A stretch of DNA of 64,000 bases from Pycnococcus provasolii. Taxonomy: Eukaryota; Chlorophyta; Pseudoscourfieldiophyceae; Pseudoscourfieldiales; Pycnococcaceae. Made by a program: the position numbers and the translations under genes. The stretch spans positions 1,279,436 to 1,343,435 of the forward strand of contig OW568863.1 of NCBI GenBank assembly GCA_938743325.2. Reading direction: 5' to 3'. The notes under the pieces are model-generated. The model made no database searches, had not been told where the DNA came from, and saw only the letters and a program-made list of their open reading frames with translations. Shown one piece after another: positions 1-9,800 of this stretch. Positions within the stretch are counted from its first letter, which is position 1. Every line of letters begins with the position of its first letter.

Positions 1-1
1 T

Positions 2-343
2 CGGCGGGCCGTCTCGAAAGCACGTCGTGGACTGCACCCAGAAGAGCAAGAGTTTGTTGAGATTGTCGACGACGTACAGAACAGGCGCCCAGCTTGCGCC
101 TTGTGCGGTTTGAGCACGAGGAGCAAGACGTGGCGCGGACCACGCGCCTCCTTCGTCACGTGCGTGTGCGATGACGACTCTCATGTCGTTCGTCCCTTCT
201 CTGTAGTGCGCCATTTGCCACGCAACGAAAACGTTTCGTTTGAAGCACGCGACCGTGGCCATGTGCGCGTACTTGTGCGTTGCGTTTGCGGCCCAGACTT
301 TGTCCGTGGCTGGCGGCGGCAAGCACATCCGCCCGGAAGTTGA
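2..343 (+). CDS. Partial unknown ORF with a Cys-rich motif, open at left edge
   Basis: An open frame enters the window from the left and stops with TGA at 341-343 (about 113 codons, no start inside). A predicted helical stretch rich in Glu (HPEEQEFVEIVDDVQ) is followed by paired cysteines (ACALCG, then TCVCDD, then RCVCG), a spacing that could be a small zinc-binding fold such as those at the C-terminus of some transposases. I cannot assign a family. An open frame of this length can occur by chance in GC-rich DNA, so this may be the tail of a real gene, a transposon relic or no gene. Confidence 0.3.
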   Translation, partial: RRAVSKARRGLHPEEQEFVEIVDDVQNRRPACALCGLSTRSKTWRGPRASFVTCVCDDDSHVVRPFSVVRHLPRNENVSFEARDRGHVRVLVRCVCGPDFVRGWRRQAHPPGS

Positions 344-870
344 TGATAAGGCGGCGGCGGAGGAGGCTGGGTTGAGTGTACGGCGCGCCTTGCACCACTG
401 CGTGTCTTCTTCCGCCAGCGCATCAACAACATGTGCAAGGATGACGAATAACGAAGCCGCAGCGTGAAGAAGTTCACTGCGAAGCCACTTGTTCCCTGTC
501 ATCGTGCAACAAGGTTGTGACGGTGAACCGCCAACGACTGCGCTGGTGATCGACAGACTACAGGTTACGTTCTTGGGGGAGGGCTATCATAGTGCCAGCG
601 TCACAGAACCACTTGCGAGATTCGTGCGAACTCGGAATGTTATATTTTTATTGCCCCGGAGGGGATTCCCAAACCCTGGCGGGCGCGCAGGCGGCGGGAG
701 GTCATTCCTTGCTCCCCTCCGTAGCCGCGTCTGTGGCGTCGTCGTGTGACGATCGTCTCAGCGTGGCAACGTTTTTCTCGTTCTTTCTCCACGCCTGTAG
801 CGTGGTGATACGTCTCGTTCCCATCGTTTTGGGGAGCTCGGAATCCGTGTGCTTTGCAGCACGTGTAAGC
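344..870. other. Unassigned region, no convincing gene
   Basis: Only short conflicting frames are open here. A GC dyad (GCCCCGGAGGGGATTCCC near 650-670) resembles the CCCCCGGAGGGGAAATCC element found upstream of the TSP1 gene copies at about 3404-3421. Nothing else is recognised. Confidence 0.4.
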
Positions 871-1437
871 TCATACCCTACACATTCCCGTCGCGGCGTC
901 GAGAGTCATCATGAGATATACTTCTTCTCCGTGCAGCTTACACACGTCTACGCCTTTGAACCTCGTGTCAGGAGGCAGAGGGTATTTTGCTGAAAACAGC
1001 ACCAAGACGAGGAGCTTGCGCCAGAAGCACTCGATGATCTCGTCGATGGTCGCGGAGTCCGTGTCCAGGATGGTTCCGTCGCTCTCCTCGAACTCGACAC
1101 CGTCGTCCTTAGTACGGAGCAGCTTCAGCGCCGAAGTCGGAGCTAGCACTGACATCGTTGATGCTGGCACGACGACCGTGGCTGATACCGCCGGGTCCTG
1201 CTGCAAGAGCCGCACCACGGCGCTGATCTGATTTGGTGGTGGACGCGCAAAGTTGACCTCGCGTCGCCACGTTGTTGTGAAAGCTCCCACGCCCTCCCAC
1301 CTGAGCATAGAAAGAAGCAAGAAGAACGCGCACTCCGCCGCTCTACCGCCTCCTTGGTAGCTGGTGCGTAGCGCAAGCTTCAACTCCATTGCTTCTTTGG
1401 TTCCAATTTCTGATAGAGATCGGACCAGAGCGACCAT
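871..1437 (-). CDS. Hypothetical protein, weak ORF
   Basis: A minus-strand frame ends at 871; its C-terminal ~120 codons have a protein-like composition (for example VVRLLQQDPAVSATVVVPAS and ATIDEIIECFWRKLLVLVLF) with mixed hydrophobic and acidic residues. The N-terminal part is low quality and overlaps the C-tract at about 1460, so the true start is uncertain: ATGs at 1437 and 1308 are both possible, or an upstream exon may exist. No family is recognised. It lies just left of the first repeat unit and may be a truncated flank of the original locus. Confidence 0.3.
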   Translation of the reverse strand: MVALVRSLSEIGTKEAMELKLALRTSYQGGGRAAECAFFLLLSMLRWEGVGAFTTTWRREVNFARPPPNQISAVVRLLQQDPAVSATVVVPASTMSVLAPTSALKLLRTKDDGVEFEESDGTILDTDSATIDEIIECFWRKLLVLVLFSAKYPLPPDTRFKGVDVCKLHGEEVYLMMTLDAATGMCRV

Positions 1438-1670
1438 GACGCGACCGCCGACCGGGACCCCCCCCCCCCCCTCCGAAGAAGAGGAATGACCACCTTCCGG
1501 GAAAGATTCTACGGCGGATCCCCATCCAGTTTTTTTCCTCTCTCTCCTCTTTGGGATGAGTTTTGCTCGTACACTCATCATCACAAGAACTGTTCTCTTC
1601 GGACGCGAACGGCTTCCCTCCCTTCCCCTCCCACCGTTCCTTGCTTTTGAACGTTTCACAAACAAGATCC

Positions 1671-2359
1671 ATGGCGGTGCCTTCTTCCCTGCTGCCATGG
1701 TGCCTTGTAGCACTCCTGCTGCTAGCTTCTCTTCAGTGCCATGGAGCTTCAGCTCAAGAAGATAATACCAACAACTCTACCGGTACGGGCGAGGATGTGG
1801 CGCTCGGAGACGTATTCGATGTCACGCTGCCGCCGCCCACTGGTTCGATGATCGACTACGCCGCGGCACCTGAACCTAGCGACGACGAGTACGAGGAATA
1901 TGCACTCGGAGAAATGGGCAAATATGATGAGGACTACAAAGACTACAACGACGGACCGGTGCTCGAGCTCGCGGCGGAGCGAGCTCCCTTAAATGGTCGT
2001 TAAATGAGATCCAATCATTTTTGGATCCGGCAGACTCACGAGTGTCGATCGCGGGCTGATCCTTGGAAGAGGAGGAGGAGGAGGAGGTGGTAGCGGAGGC
2101 GGAGGCGGCGGAGGAGGCGGCGGAGGCGGCGGAGGCGGTGGCGGAAGCGGAGGCGGCGGAGGTGGAGGGTCACGGCGCGAGAAGAGGCGCGAGAAGAAGA
2201 GGCGTGCTCAGCAGCAGCAATAACTCATCGAGGAGAGGGTGCTGCCCGCCGACAACAACAACAACTACAACGGTGGAAATAACGACCTGCGAAATGCGAT
2301 CGACGATATCACTTCTTCGAACAATGAATATGGTAATGATGAAGATTGTGACGCTGAAT

Positions 2360-2394
<35 letters not shown>

Positions 2395-2832
2395 CGAAAT
2401 CGCTTCAACGACTACGGACCTGATTGTGGCGACTACGGCAATCGTGGGGGCAATAATCGCCGATACTACGGCAACGGCGGCGGCTACGGCAACAACCGCT
2501 TTGGATGCCAAACATCGACCACAAACATCGTCACGCAACAAGCGCCAGCACCTCCGGAGCCATCGTCGAATCCTCCTGCCGTGATCAACGCCGCAATCAA
2601 GGATGCTGCACCGTCGACGACGACCGTCCAGCCAGCCAGCCAGCCAGCCTCCTTTGTTAGTGCTTCTGCCTGTGCCTACAGCCCATGGGGAGCTTGGGGT
2701 ACCTGCAGCGGCGCGCCTGGCAGTGAGGGGATTCGCTACCGTTCCCGCACAGTGACAAGCGGGACGGGATGCACGGAGAGCCTCGCTCAAGGTCAGCGAT
2801 GCCTCACAGGCGGGACGTCGCGCCGCTTGTGA
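1671..2832 (+). pseudogene. TSP1-domain secreted protein, broken copy 1
   Basis: The first 103 codons match the intact copy at 5525-6610, including the signal peptide and acidic region. At about 1980 the sequence switches to roughly 50 bases absent from copy 3 (GAGCTCCCTTAAATGG...), and the frame stops at 2001-2003. Further on, the frame matching the intact copy carries CAA TAA at 2218-2223 where copy 3 has CAA CAA. The Arg tract and TSP1 region after 2239 remain open but have no ATG. A truncated 110-residue secreted peptide could still be produced. A short variable intron at the insertion is an alternative, but this copy lacks a clear GT donor there. Confidence 0.75.
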
Positions 2833-3014
2833 CGATGAACTACTCGCGGGCGGGACGATTTTCTTTTGTTTACTTTTCATTTTGGAGATTTGGTTTTTCA
2901 ACTGGTGTTGTGTGACAAATTTTGTTGTTGTGTTTATCACTGTTGTTGATTCTTCGTTCGTCCCCTCCCTCCCTCCCTCCCTCGATTCATCTATCTTCTT
3001 CTTCATTCACGAAT

Positions 3015-3350
3015 TCACCCCGTATTTCCCATCGCAATCGCAATCGCCTTCATGGTGATGATGAGCGCATCCTCCACGATGATCTGGTACTGCGCGCGAC
3101 GATCCGCAACCTCCGCCGTCGCCATCGTTGGACTCGACAGCAAGCACATCGCCGCAAGGTCTGCATCCGCCTCGAACGTGTTAGCCTCGCTCGGCCAGAC
3201 ATTGTCGTCCACGATCGCGCGGAGCTCCTTCAGCAGATGAGCTTGCATGACATTCAACGGCGTCACGTACGGAAGGCGCAGCTCGAGCTTGCGTAGCAGA
3301 TTGAGCTTGAGCTGGTGGCTTGCAGAGCAGTGAAATTCCGAGGTGTTCAC
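3015..3350 (-). pseudogene. PEPC C-terminal fragment, copy 1
   Basis: The frame encodes the last 111 residues of the PEPC gene at 6817-10437, ending in the same AIAMGNTG tail, with a few differences (for example Leu for Ser in MCLLSS). It has no ATG and its upstream side is cut at the unit junction. It therefore cannot encode an enzyme, although the open frame is preserved. Confidence 0.85.
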
Positions 3351-3594
3351 CCCCCCTCTAGAGGAATGATCACCACCAAATGAAAAGGATTCTACGATGG
3401 ATCCCCCCGGAGGGGAAATCCTCCCAGATAGGTGTCCACCTAAGATTATGGTAGTTAGCCCCGCTTGTTTAGCTTGTTTCTTTGAGCCGTAAACTCATCA
3501 CCACAAGAACTACTATGAGTAATCTTACGCGAACGGCTTCCCTCCCTTCCCCTCCCACCGTTCCTTGCTTTTGAACGTTTCACAAACAAGATCC

Positions 3595-4278
3595 ATGGCG
3601 GTGCCTTCTTCCCTGCTGCCATGGTGCCTTGTAGCACTCCTGCTGCTAGCTTCTCTTCAGTGCCATGGAGCTTCAGCTCAAGAAGATAATACCAACAACT
3701 CTACCGGTACGGGCGAGGATGTGGCGCTCGGAGACGTATTCGATGTCACGCTGCCGCCGCCCACTGGTTCGATGATCGACTACGCCGCGGCACCTGAACC
3801 TAGCGACGACGAGTACGAGGAATATGCACTCGGAGAAATGGGCAAATATGATGAGGACTTCAAAGACTACAACGACGGACCGGTGCTCGAGCTCGCGGCG
3901 GAGCGTGGAATGAGAGGCGCTCTCCAGACGGGTTAGGGTTAGGCAGACTCACGAGTGTCGATCGCGGGTTGACCCTTGGAAGAGGAGGAGGAGGAGGAGG
4001 TGGTAGCGGAGGCGGAGGCGGCGGAGGAGGCGGCGGCGGCGGAGGCGGCGGAGGCGGTGGCGGAAGCGGAGGCGGCGGAGGAGGAGGGTCACGGCGCGAG
4101 AAGAGGCGCGAGAAGAAGAGGCGTGCTCAGCAGCAGCAATAACTCATCGAGGAGAGGGTGCTGCCCGCCGACAACAACAACAACTACAACGGTGGAAATA
4201 ACGACCTGCGAAATGCGATCGACGATATCACTTCTTCGAACAATGAATATGGTAATGATGAAGATTGTGACGCTGAAT

Positions 4279-4310
<32 letters not shown>

Positions 4311-4748
4311 CGAAATCGCTTCAACGACTACGGACCTGATTGTGGCGACTACGGCAATCGTGGGGGCAATAATCGCCGATACTACGGCGACGGCGGCGGC
4401 TACGGCAACAACCGCTTTGGATGCCAAACATCGACCACAAACATCGTCACGCAACAAGCGCCAGCACCTCCGGAGCCATCGTCGAATCCTCCTGCCGTGA
4501 TCAACGCCGCAATCAAGGATGCTGCACCGTCGACGACGACCGTCCAGCCAGCCAGCCAGCCAGCCTCCTTTGTTAGTGCTTCTGCCTGTGCCTACAGCCC
4601 ATGGGGAGCTTGGGGTACCTGCAGCGGCGCGCCTGGCAGTGAGGGGATTCGCTACCGTTCCCGCACAGTGACAAGCGGGACGGGATGCACGGAGAGCCTC
4701 GCTCAAGGTCAGCGATGCCTCACAGGCGGGACGTCGCGCCGCTTGTGA
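3595..4748 (+). pseudogene. TSP1-domain secreted protein, broken copy 2
   Basis: The signal peptide and acidic N-terminal region match copy 3 up to about 3909. A copy-specific insert containing GGGTTAGGGTTAGG follows and ends the frame at 3934-3936 (113 residues). The downstream homologous frame carries the same CAA TAA stop as copy 1 (about 4137-4142) before the Arg tract and TSP1 domain. A GT..AG reading (GTGGAATG...GGTTAG, about 38 bases) is formally possible as an intron, but the later TAA would still truncate the protein. Confidence 0.75.
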
Positions 4749-4930
4749 CGATGAACTACTCGCGGGCGGGACGATTTTCTTTTGTTTACTTTTCATTTTG
4801 GAGATTTGGTTTTTCAACTGGTGTTGTGTGACAAATTTTGTTGTTGTGTTTATCACTGTTGTTGATTCTTCGTTCGTCCCCTCCCTCCCTCCCTCCCTCG
4901 ATTCATCTATCTTCTTCTTCATTCACGAAT

Positions 4931-5266
4931 TCACCCCGTATTTCCCATCGCAATCGCAATCGCCTTCATGGTGATGATGAGCGCATCCTCCACGATGATC
5001 TGGTACTGCGCGCGACGATCCGCAACCTCCGCCGTCGCCATCGTTGGACTCGACAGCGAGCACATCGCCGCAAGGTCTGCATCCGCCTCGAACGTGTTAG
5101 CCTCGCTCGGCCAGACATTGTCGTCCACGATCGCGCGGAGCCCCTTCAGCAGATGAGCTTGCATGACATTCAACGGCGTCACGTACGGAAGGCGCAGCTC
5201 GAGCTTGCGTAGCAGATTGAGCTTGAGCTGGTGGCTTGCTGAGCAGTGAAATTCCGAGGTGTTCAC
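4931..5266 (-). pseudogene. PEPC C-terminal fragment, copy 2
   Basis: The last 111 codons of PEPC without a start, cut at the unit junction. It differs from the intact gene at few positions (LLKGLRA for LLKELRA). The reading frame remains open, so either the duplication is recent or conversion keeps it similar to the parent gene. Confidence 0.85.
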
Positions 5267-5524
5267 CCCCCCTCTAGAGGAATGATCACCTCAGAAAAGG
5301 ATTCTACGATGGATCCCCCCGGAGGAAAATCCTCCCAGATAGGTACAGTATCCACCCTTAAGAGTTAAGATTATGGTAAAGTAGTTAGCCCCTCTTGTTT
5401 AGCTTGTTTTTTTGAGCCGTACACTAACCAAAACAAGAACTACTATGAGTAATCTTACGCGAACGGCTTCCCTCCCTTCCCCTCCCACCGTTCCTTGCTT
5501 TTGAACGTTTCACAAACAAGATCC

Positions 5525-6134
5525 ATGGCGGTGCCTTCTTCCCTGCTGCCATGGTGCCTTGTAGCACTCCTGCTGCTAGCTTCTCTTCAGTGCCATGGAG
5601 CTTCAGCTCAAGAAGATAATACCAACAACTCTACCGGTACGGGCGAGGATGTGGCGCTCGGAGACGTATTCGATGTCACGCTGCCGCCGCCCACTGGTTC
5701 GATGATCGACTACGCCGCGGCACCTGAACCTAGCGACGACGAGTACGAGGAATATGCACTCGGAGAAATGGGCAAATATGATGAGGACTTCAAAGACTAC
5801 AACGACGGACCGGTGCTCGAGCTCGCGGCGGAGCGTGGAAGGTCGTCCGGCAGACTCACGAGTGTCGATCGCGGGCTGATCCTTGGAAGAGGAGGAGGAG
5901 GAGGAGGTGGTAGCGGAGGCGGAGGCGGCGGCGGAAGCGGAGGCGGCGGAGGAGGAGGGTCACGGCGCGAGAAGAGGCGTGCTCAGCAGCAGCAACAACC
6001 CATCGAGGAGAGGGTGCTGCCCGCCGACAACAACAACAACTACAACGGTGGAAATAACGACCTGCGAAATGCGATCGACGATATCACTTCTTCGAACAAT
6101 GAATATGGTAATGATGAAGATTGTGACGCTGAAT

Positions 6135-6169
<35 letters not shown>

Positions 6170-6610
6170 CGAAATCGCTTCCGCAACGACTACGGACCTG
6201 ATTGTGGCGACTACGGCAATCGTGGGGGCAATAATCGTCGATACTACGGCGACGGCGGCGGCTACGGCAACAACCGCTTTGGATGCCAAACATCGACCAC
6301 AAACATCGTCACGCAACAAGCGCCAGCACCTCCGGAGCCATCATCGAATCCTCCTGCCGTGATCAACGCCGCAATCAAGGATGCTGCACCGTCGACGACG
6401 ACCGTCCAGCCAGCCAGCCAGCCAGCCAGCTTTGTTAGTGCTTCTGCCTGTGCCTACAGCCCATGGGGAGCTTGGGGTACCTGCAGCGGCGCGCCTGGCA
6501 GCGAGGGAATTCGCTACCGTTCCCGGACAGTGACAAGCGGGACGGGATGCACGGAGAGCCTCGCTCAAGGTCAGCGATGCCTCACAGGTGGGACGTCGCG
6601 CCGCTTGTGA
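5525..6610 (+). CDS. Secreted protein with thrombospondin type-1 domain
   Basis: The 361-residue protein begins with a clear signal peptide (hydrophobic core LVALLLLASLQ, Ala-rich cleavage region near residue 30). An acidic Glu/Asp/Tyr stretch, a Gly-rich linker, an uninterrupted Arg tract of about 11 residues from a GCC/CGC repeat and a Gly/Tyr/Asn-rich region follow. The C-terminus is a single TSP1 repeat (YSPWGAWGTCSG...YRSRTV) with its Trp-x-x-Trp pattern and about four cysteines. A role at the cell surface or in the matrix is inferred from the family. The ATG at 5525 sits directly before the signal peptide. It is convergent with PEPC, with 206 bp between stop codons. Homopolymeric tracts make this gene prone to slippage. 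Confidence 0.7.
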
Positions 6611-6740
6611 AGATGAACTACTCGCGGGCGGGACGGTTTTATTTTGTTTACTTTTCATTTTGGAGTTTTGGTTTTTCAACTGGTGTTGTGTGACAAATTT
6701 TGTTGTTGTGTTTATCACTGTTGTTGATTCTTCGTTCGTC

Positions 6741-6785
6741 CCCTCCCTCCCTCCCTCCCTCCCTCCCTCCCTCCCTCCCTCCCTC
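6741..6785 (+). repeat. (CCCT)n microsatellite in the intergenic 3' region
   Basis: About ten CCTC/CCCT units lie between the convergent TSP1 and PEPC stop codons. The equivalent position in tandem units 1 and 2 has about four, so tract length is variable between paralogous copies. Confidence 0.9.
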
Positions 6786-6816
6786 GATTCATCTATCTTC
6801 TTCTTCATTCACGAAT

Positions 6817-9800
6817 TCACCCCGTATTTCCCATCGCAATCGCAATCGCCTTCATGGTGATGATGAGCGCATCCTCCACGATGATCTGGTACTGCGCGCG
6901 ACGATCCGCAACCTCCGCCGTCGCCATCGTTGGACTCGACAGCGAGCACATCGCCGCAAGGTCTGCATCCGCCTCGAACGTGTTAGCCTCGCTCGGCCAG
7001 ACATTGTCGTCCACGATCGCGCGGAGCTCCTTCAGCAGATGAGCTTGCATGACATTCAACGGCGTCACGTACGGAAGGCGCAGCTCGAGCTTGCGTAGCA
7101 GATTGAGCTTGAGCTGGTGGCTTGCTGAGCAGTGAAATTCCGAGGTGTTCACCTCCTTCACCGCCTGCCCGAGGAGATCGGGTGCGCCAGGACTCTTCGA
7201 TGCAAGTTCCGTGAACGGATGCAGTACTCCGTAGTGCTTGCCACCGTCATCCTCTTCTTCGTCACCGTCGTAGAGAGAAGAGAGTTTCGCCGCCGCCGAT
7301 GCCGCGGGCTCCTCCTCCTCTGTTGTTGCCGCCGGCTCGTTGCTGCTGTCGTCGATGCTGTTGTCGAACATGTATTTTTTCCCCGCATTCAACACGTCGA
7401 AGATGGCACTCTTGGTCTTACGGAAACTCGCACGAAGCGACGATCCGAGCTCTTTCAATTCGGTAGCTTCGCTGGGGAGAAGCATCCTCTCGTACAGCTT
7501 CGCGCATCGCTCGTCCGCTTTCATCAAAACCATCTCCACCATGTCCATCGTCACCTGGAAGAACGGCCACTCGCTGTACATGGTCGCAATTGTGTCGAGA
7601 TCGCCGAAAGATTCGAACGCCTCGCCTATGCCAAGCCAGACGGGGAGATGAAATCGCGTCTGCGTCCACGCGAAAATCCACGGAATGGCTCGCAGGCTTT
7701 CAACGCCAGCATCCGCCTTGCGTCGACTCGGTCGACTTCCAATGTTCATCCGCCCAAGCTCGAGCTCAGGTGTCACCTTCTTGAAGAACGGAATGAACAG
7801 CGGGTTCTGGAATACCACACCACGGTACGCCGAGCAGCTCCTCTCGCTCAGCGTGTCCATCACCTCACGCCACTTCGCCTTGGGCTGACGCGGCGGCGCA
7901 AGCGTGTGCTCGAGGACCGCGGTTGTGTACATGTCAAAGGTGCGAAATGCAAGCTCCGTGCTTCCAAAGTCCTGCTCGATCACCTCTCCCTGAATGGTGA
8001 GACGAAGGCGGCCATCGACCGTCTCGGGAGGCTGGCTGAGAATGGCGAGGTGCGCGGGGCCTCCGCCGCGGCCTACGGTGCCACCGCGTCCGTGGAACAG
8101 TGTCAGCTTCACGCCGTGAGCCTTAGACACCTTCGCGAGCTTCTCCTGCCCTTCGTACAGCCCCCAAGCCGCCGCGAGTCGTCCAGCATCTTTCCCACTG
8201 TCGCTGTAGCCAACCATAACCTCCTGCGAGCGTGCAAAGTTCGTGCCAATGTATCCGTTGTACACCGCATTGGTGTAGAGTGCTTCCATCACCGATGGCG
8301 AGCGCTGAAGGTCGTCAAGCTTCTCAAACAGAGGCACGACGCGCATCGGCTTGCTGTTCGACCCGCCGACGCTCGCCTCACGCTGGAGCAGCACCACAGC
8401 GAGCACATCTGACGCCTGCTGGCACATCGAGATGACGTAAGCACCGAGGCTGTCGGGTGGAAGCTTGGAGATGCACGCACACGTGCGCAGCACCTCCACG
8501 TCATCCTCGGTAAATGCGCTACTCGTCTCGTAGTCACGCGGCAGAAGTGGTCGCTTACCACCGAGCTCCTTTGAGATGAAGGCAACACGGTCGTCTTCAT
8601 CCCACGAGAGGTAACTGCCCAAGCCGAGGTGTCGCGTGATGGCGTCAATTGCGTGAGCGTGTCGATCGCTTTCCTGGCGAACGTCAAGCTTCAGCAGAGC
8701 GAGCCCGAACGCGCGAACTTGTCGGATCACGTCGACGAGAAATCCGTTCGCGGTGGCATTGTCTCCCACCTCGATGAGACTCTCTTGAATGAGAAGCAGC
8801 GGAGTGAGCAGATGCTGCGTTTCGCTGTACACGCACTCGAAGCGATCTTTCCAGCTTGCGGAAGAGGGACTGTCGCCGCCAAACTGCTCGTGGTAGCCCG
8901 GCTGCCCTGGGAGAATGAACGACGTGTTGTCATCCATAAGCGCAACGAGGCTGGCTCCGTCGCGATTCGACAGCGTAGAAAGCAAGAGCTGCTTGGTATT
9001 CCACAGCTTGTCACGCACGTAGCTCAGTACGCATCGATACGGCTCAGTCTCAGGCAGCGGGTAGAGGAAATCCTCGTAGTTGCGCTGCGTGCACCGCTCT
9101 CGGTAGACGTGATCACTCGTAAAGTTCGACGTGCTCGAGTTGGTCCTGGGAAAACCCGTACTCGCGTTAGAATCCTGGCGACCGCGCGGCGCCTGCTCGC
9201 GCTCGTGCTGCGTGTAATGCGGTCCAAGGTCGCTCTTGAAGCACTTCGTGATGTCGTTGACGAACGATCGCAGCTTCGCACTGCACCGCCAGCTTGACAG
9301 CTCGTTCAGAAGGAGCGAAATCTGCGCAAAGTAGAGGTCAATTGCACGGATGCGATTCGTCACAACTACCTCATACGTCGTCTCCGCGGTGACGAAGGGA
9401 TTTCCGTCACGATCGCCTCCCATCCACGTGCTGAATCGGAACAGATCTGCGCCGTCGTTCGGCAGCGGCGGAAGGCCGGCATGCCCGAGCGTCATATTCA
9501 TGCGCCGGATGTAGGCGGGTACGCTCGAGAACACAGTCTCAGTCACGTACGACAGACCCACGCGCGCCTCTGACTGCGGCGTGGGACGGCTGCGTCGAAT
9601 CTCGTCCGTCCTCCACGACTCTTCAATCGCCGCGAGCATCATGTCGACTGATGCCATCTTCTCGAATCGGTTCATCTTCTCGCCGTGCTGGATGCGCAGC
9701 AGGTTGCTGCGAACGACCGCCTGCTTCTTGAGCAGAGATCGTCGAGTTGCCTGTGTGGGATGCGCTGTGAACACGAATTCCACCTGCTGCTCAGCGAGCG

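Larger units (their letters stand above)
1481..3352. repeat. Tandem unit 1 (TSP1 gene copy + PEPC 3' fragment)
   Basis: This is the first of three direct repeats of about 1.9 kb. It starts at GAGGAATGACCACC and ends inside PEPC coding sequence at GAGGTGTTCACC, after which the sequence runs into a C-tract and the next unit. It carries a 5' flank, a broken TSP1-protein gene on the plus strand and a 111-codon PEPC tail on the minus strand. Its 5' flank is the most diverged of the three, and it has a shorter CCTC tract than unit 3. Confidence 0.9.
3361..5267. repeat. Tandem unit 2 (TSP1 gene copy + PEPC 3' fragment)
   Basis: Second direct repeat, from GAGGAATGATCACC to the PEPC junction GTTCACC. 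Its 5' flank is closer to unit 3 than to unit 1 (both carry GGATTCTACGATGGATCC). Inside the gene it shares the TAA stop and the AGAAGAGGCGCGAGAAGAAG segment with unit 1. The mosaic suggests gene conversion or two successive duplication steps. Confidence 0.9.
5277..7153. repeat. Tandem unit 3 (intact TSP1 gene + native PEPC 3' end)
   Basis: The third unit is continuous with the full PEPC gene and is therefore probably the ancestral arrangement on that side. It contains the only uninterrupted TSP1 gene. Its CCTC microsatellite (about 6741-6785) is expanded to about ten units against four in units 1 and 2. Confidence 0.9.

Noticed and set aside
2170-3006. Long minus-strand ORF across TSP1 copy 1 and similar ones in copies 2 and 3
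   Set aside because: Its Ala/Val runs are the reverse of the Gly/Arg/Asn tracts of the plus-strand gene; it is an antisense shadow.
3899-3945. True telomere inserted into the TSP1 array
   Set aside because: Only two and a half TTAGGG units are present, too short to call a telomere; recorded as telomere-like filler.
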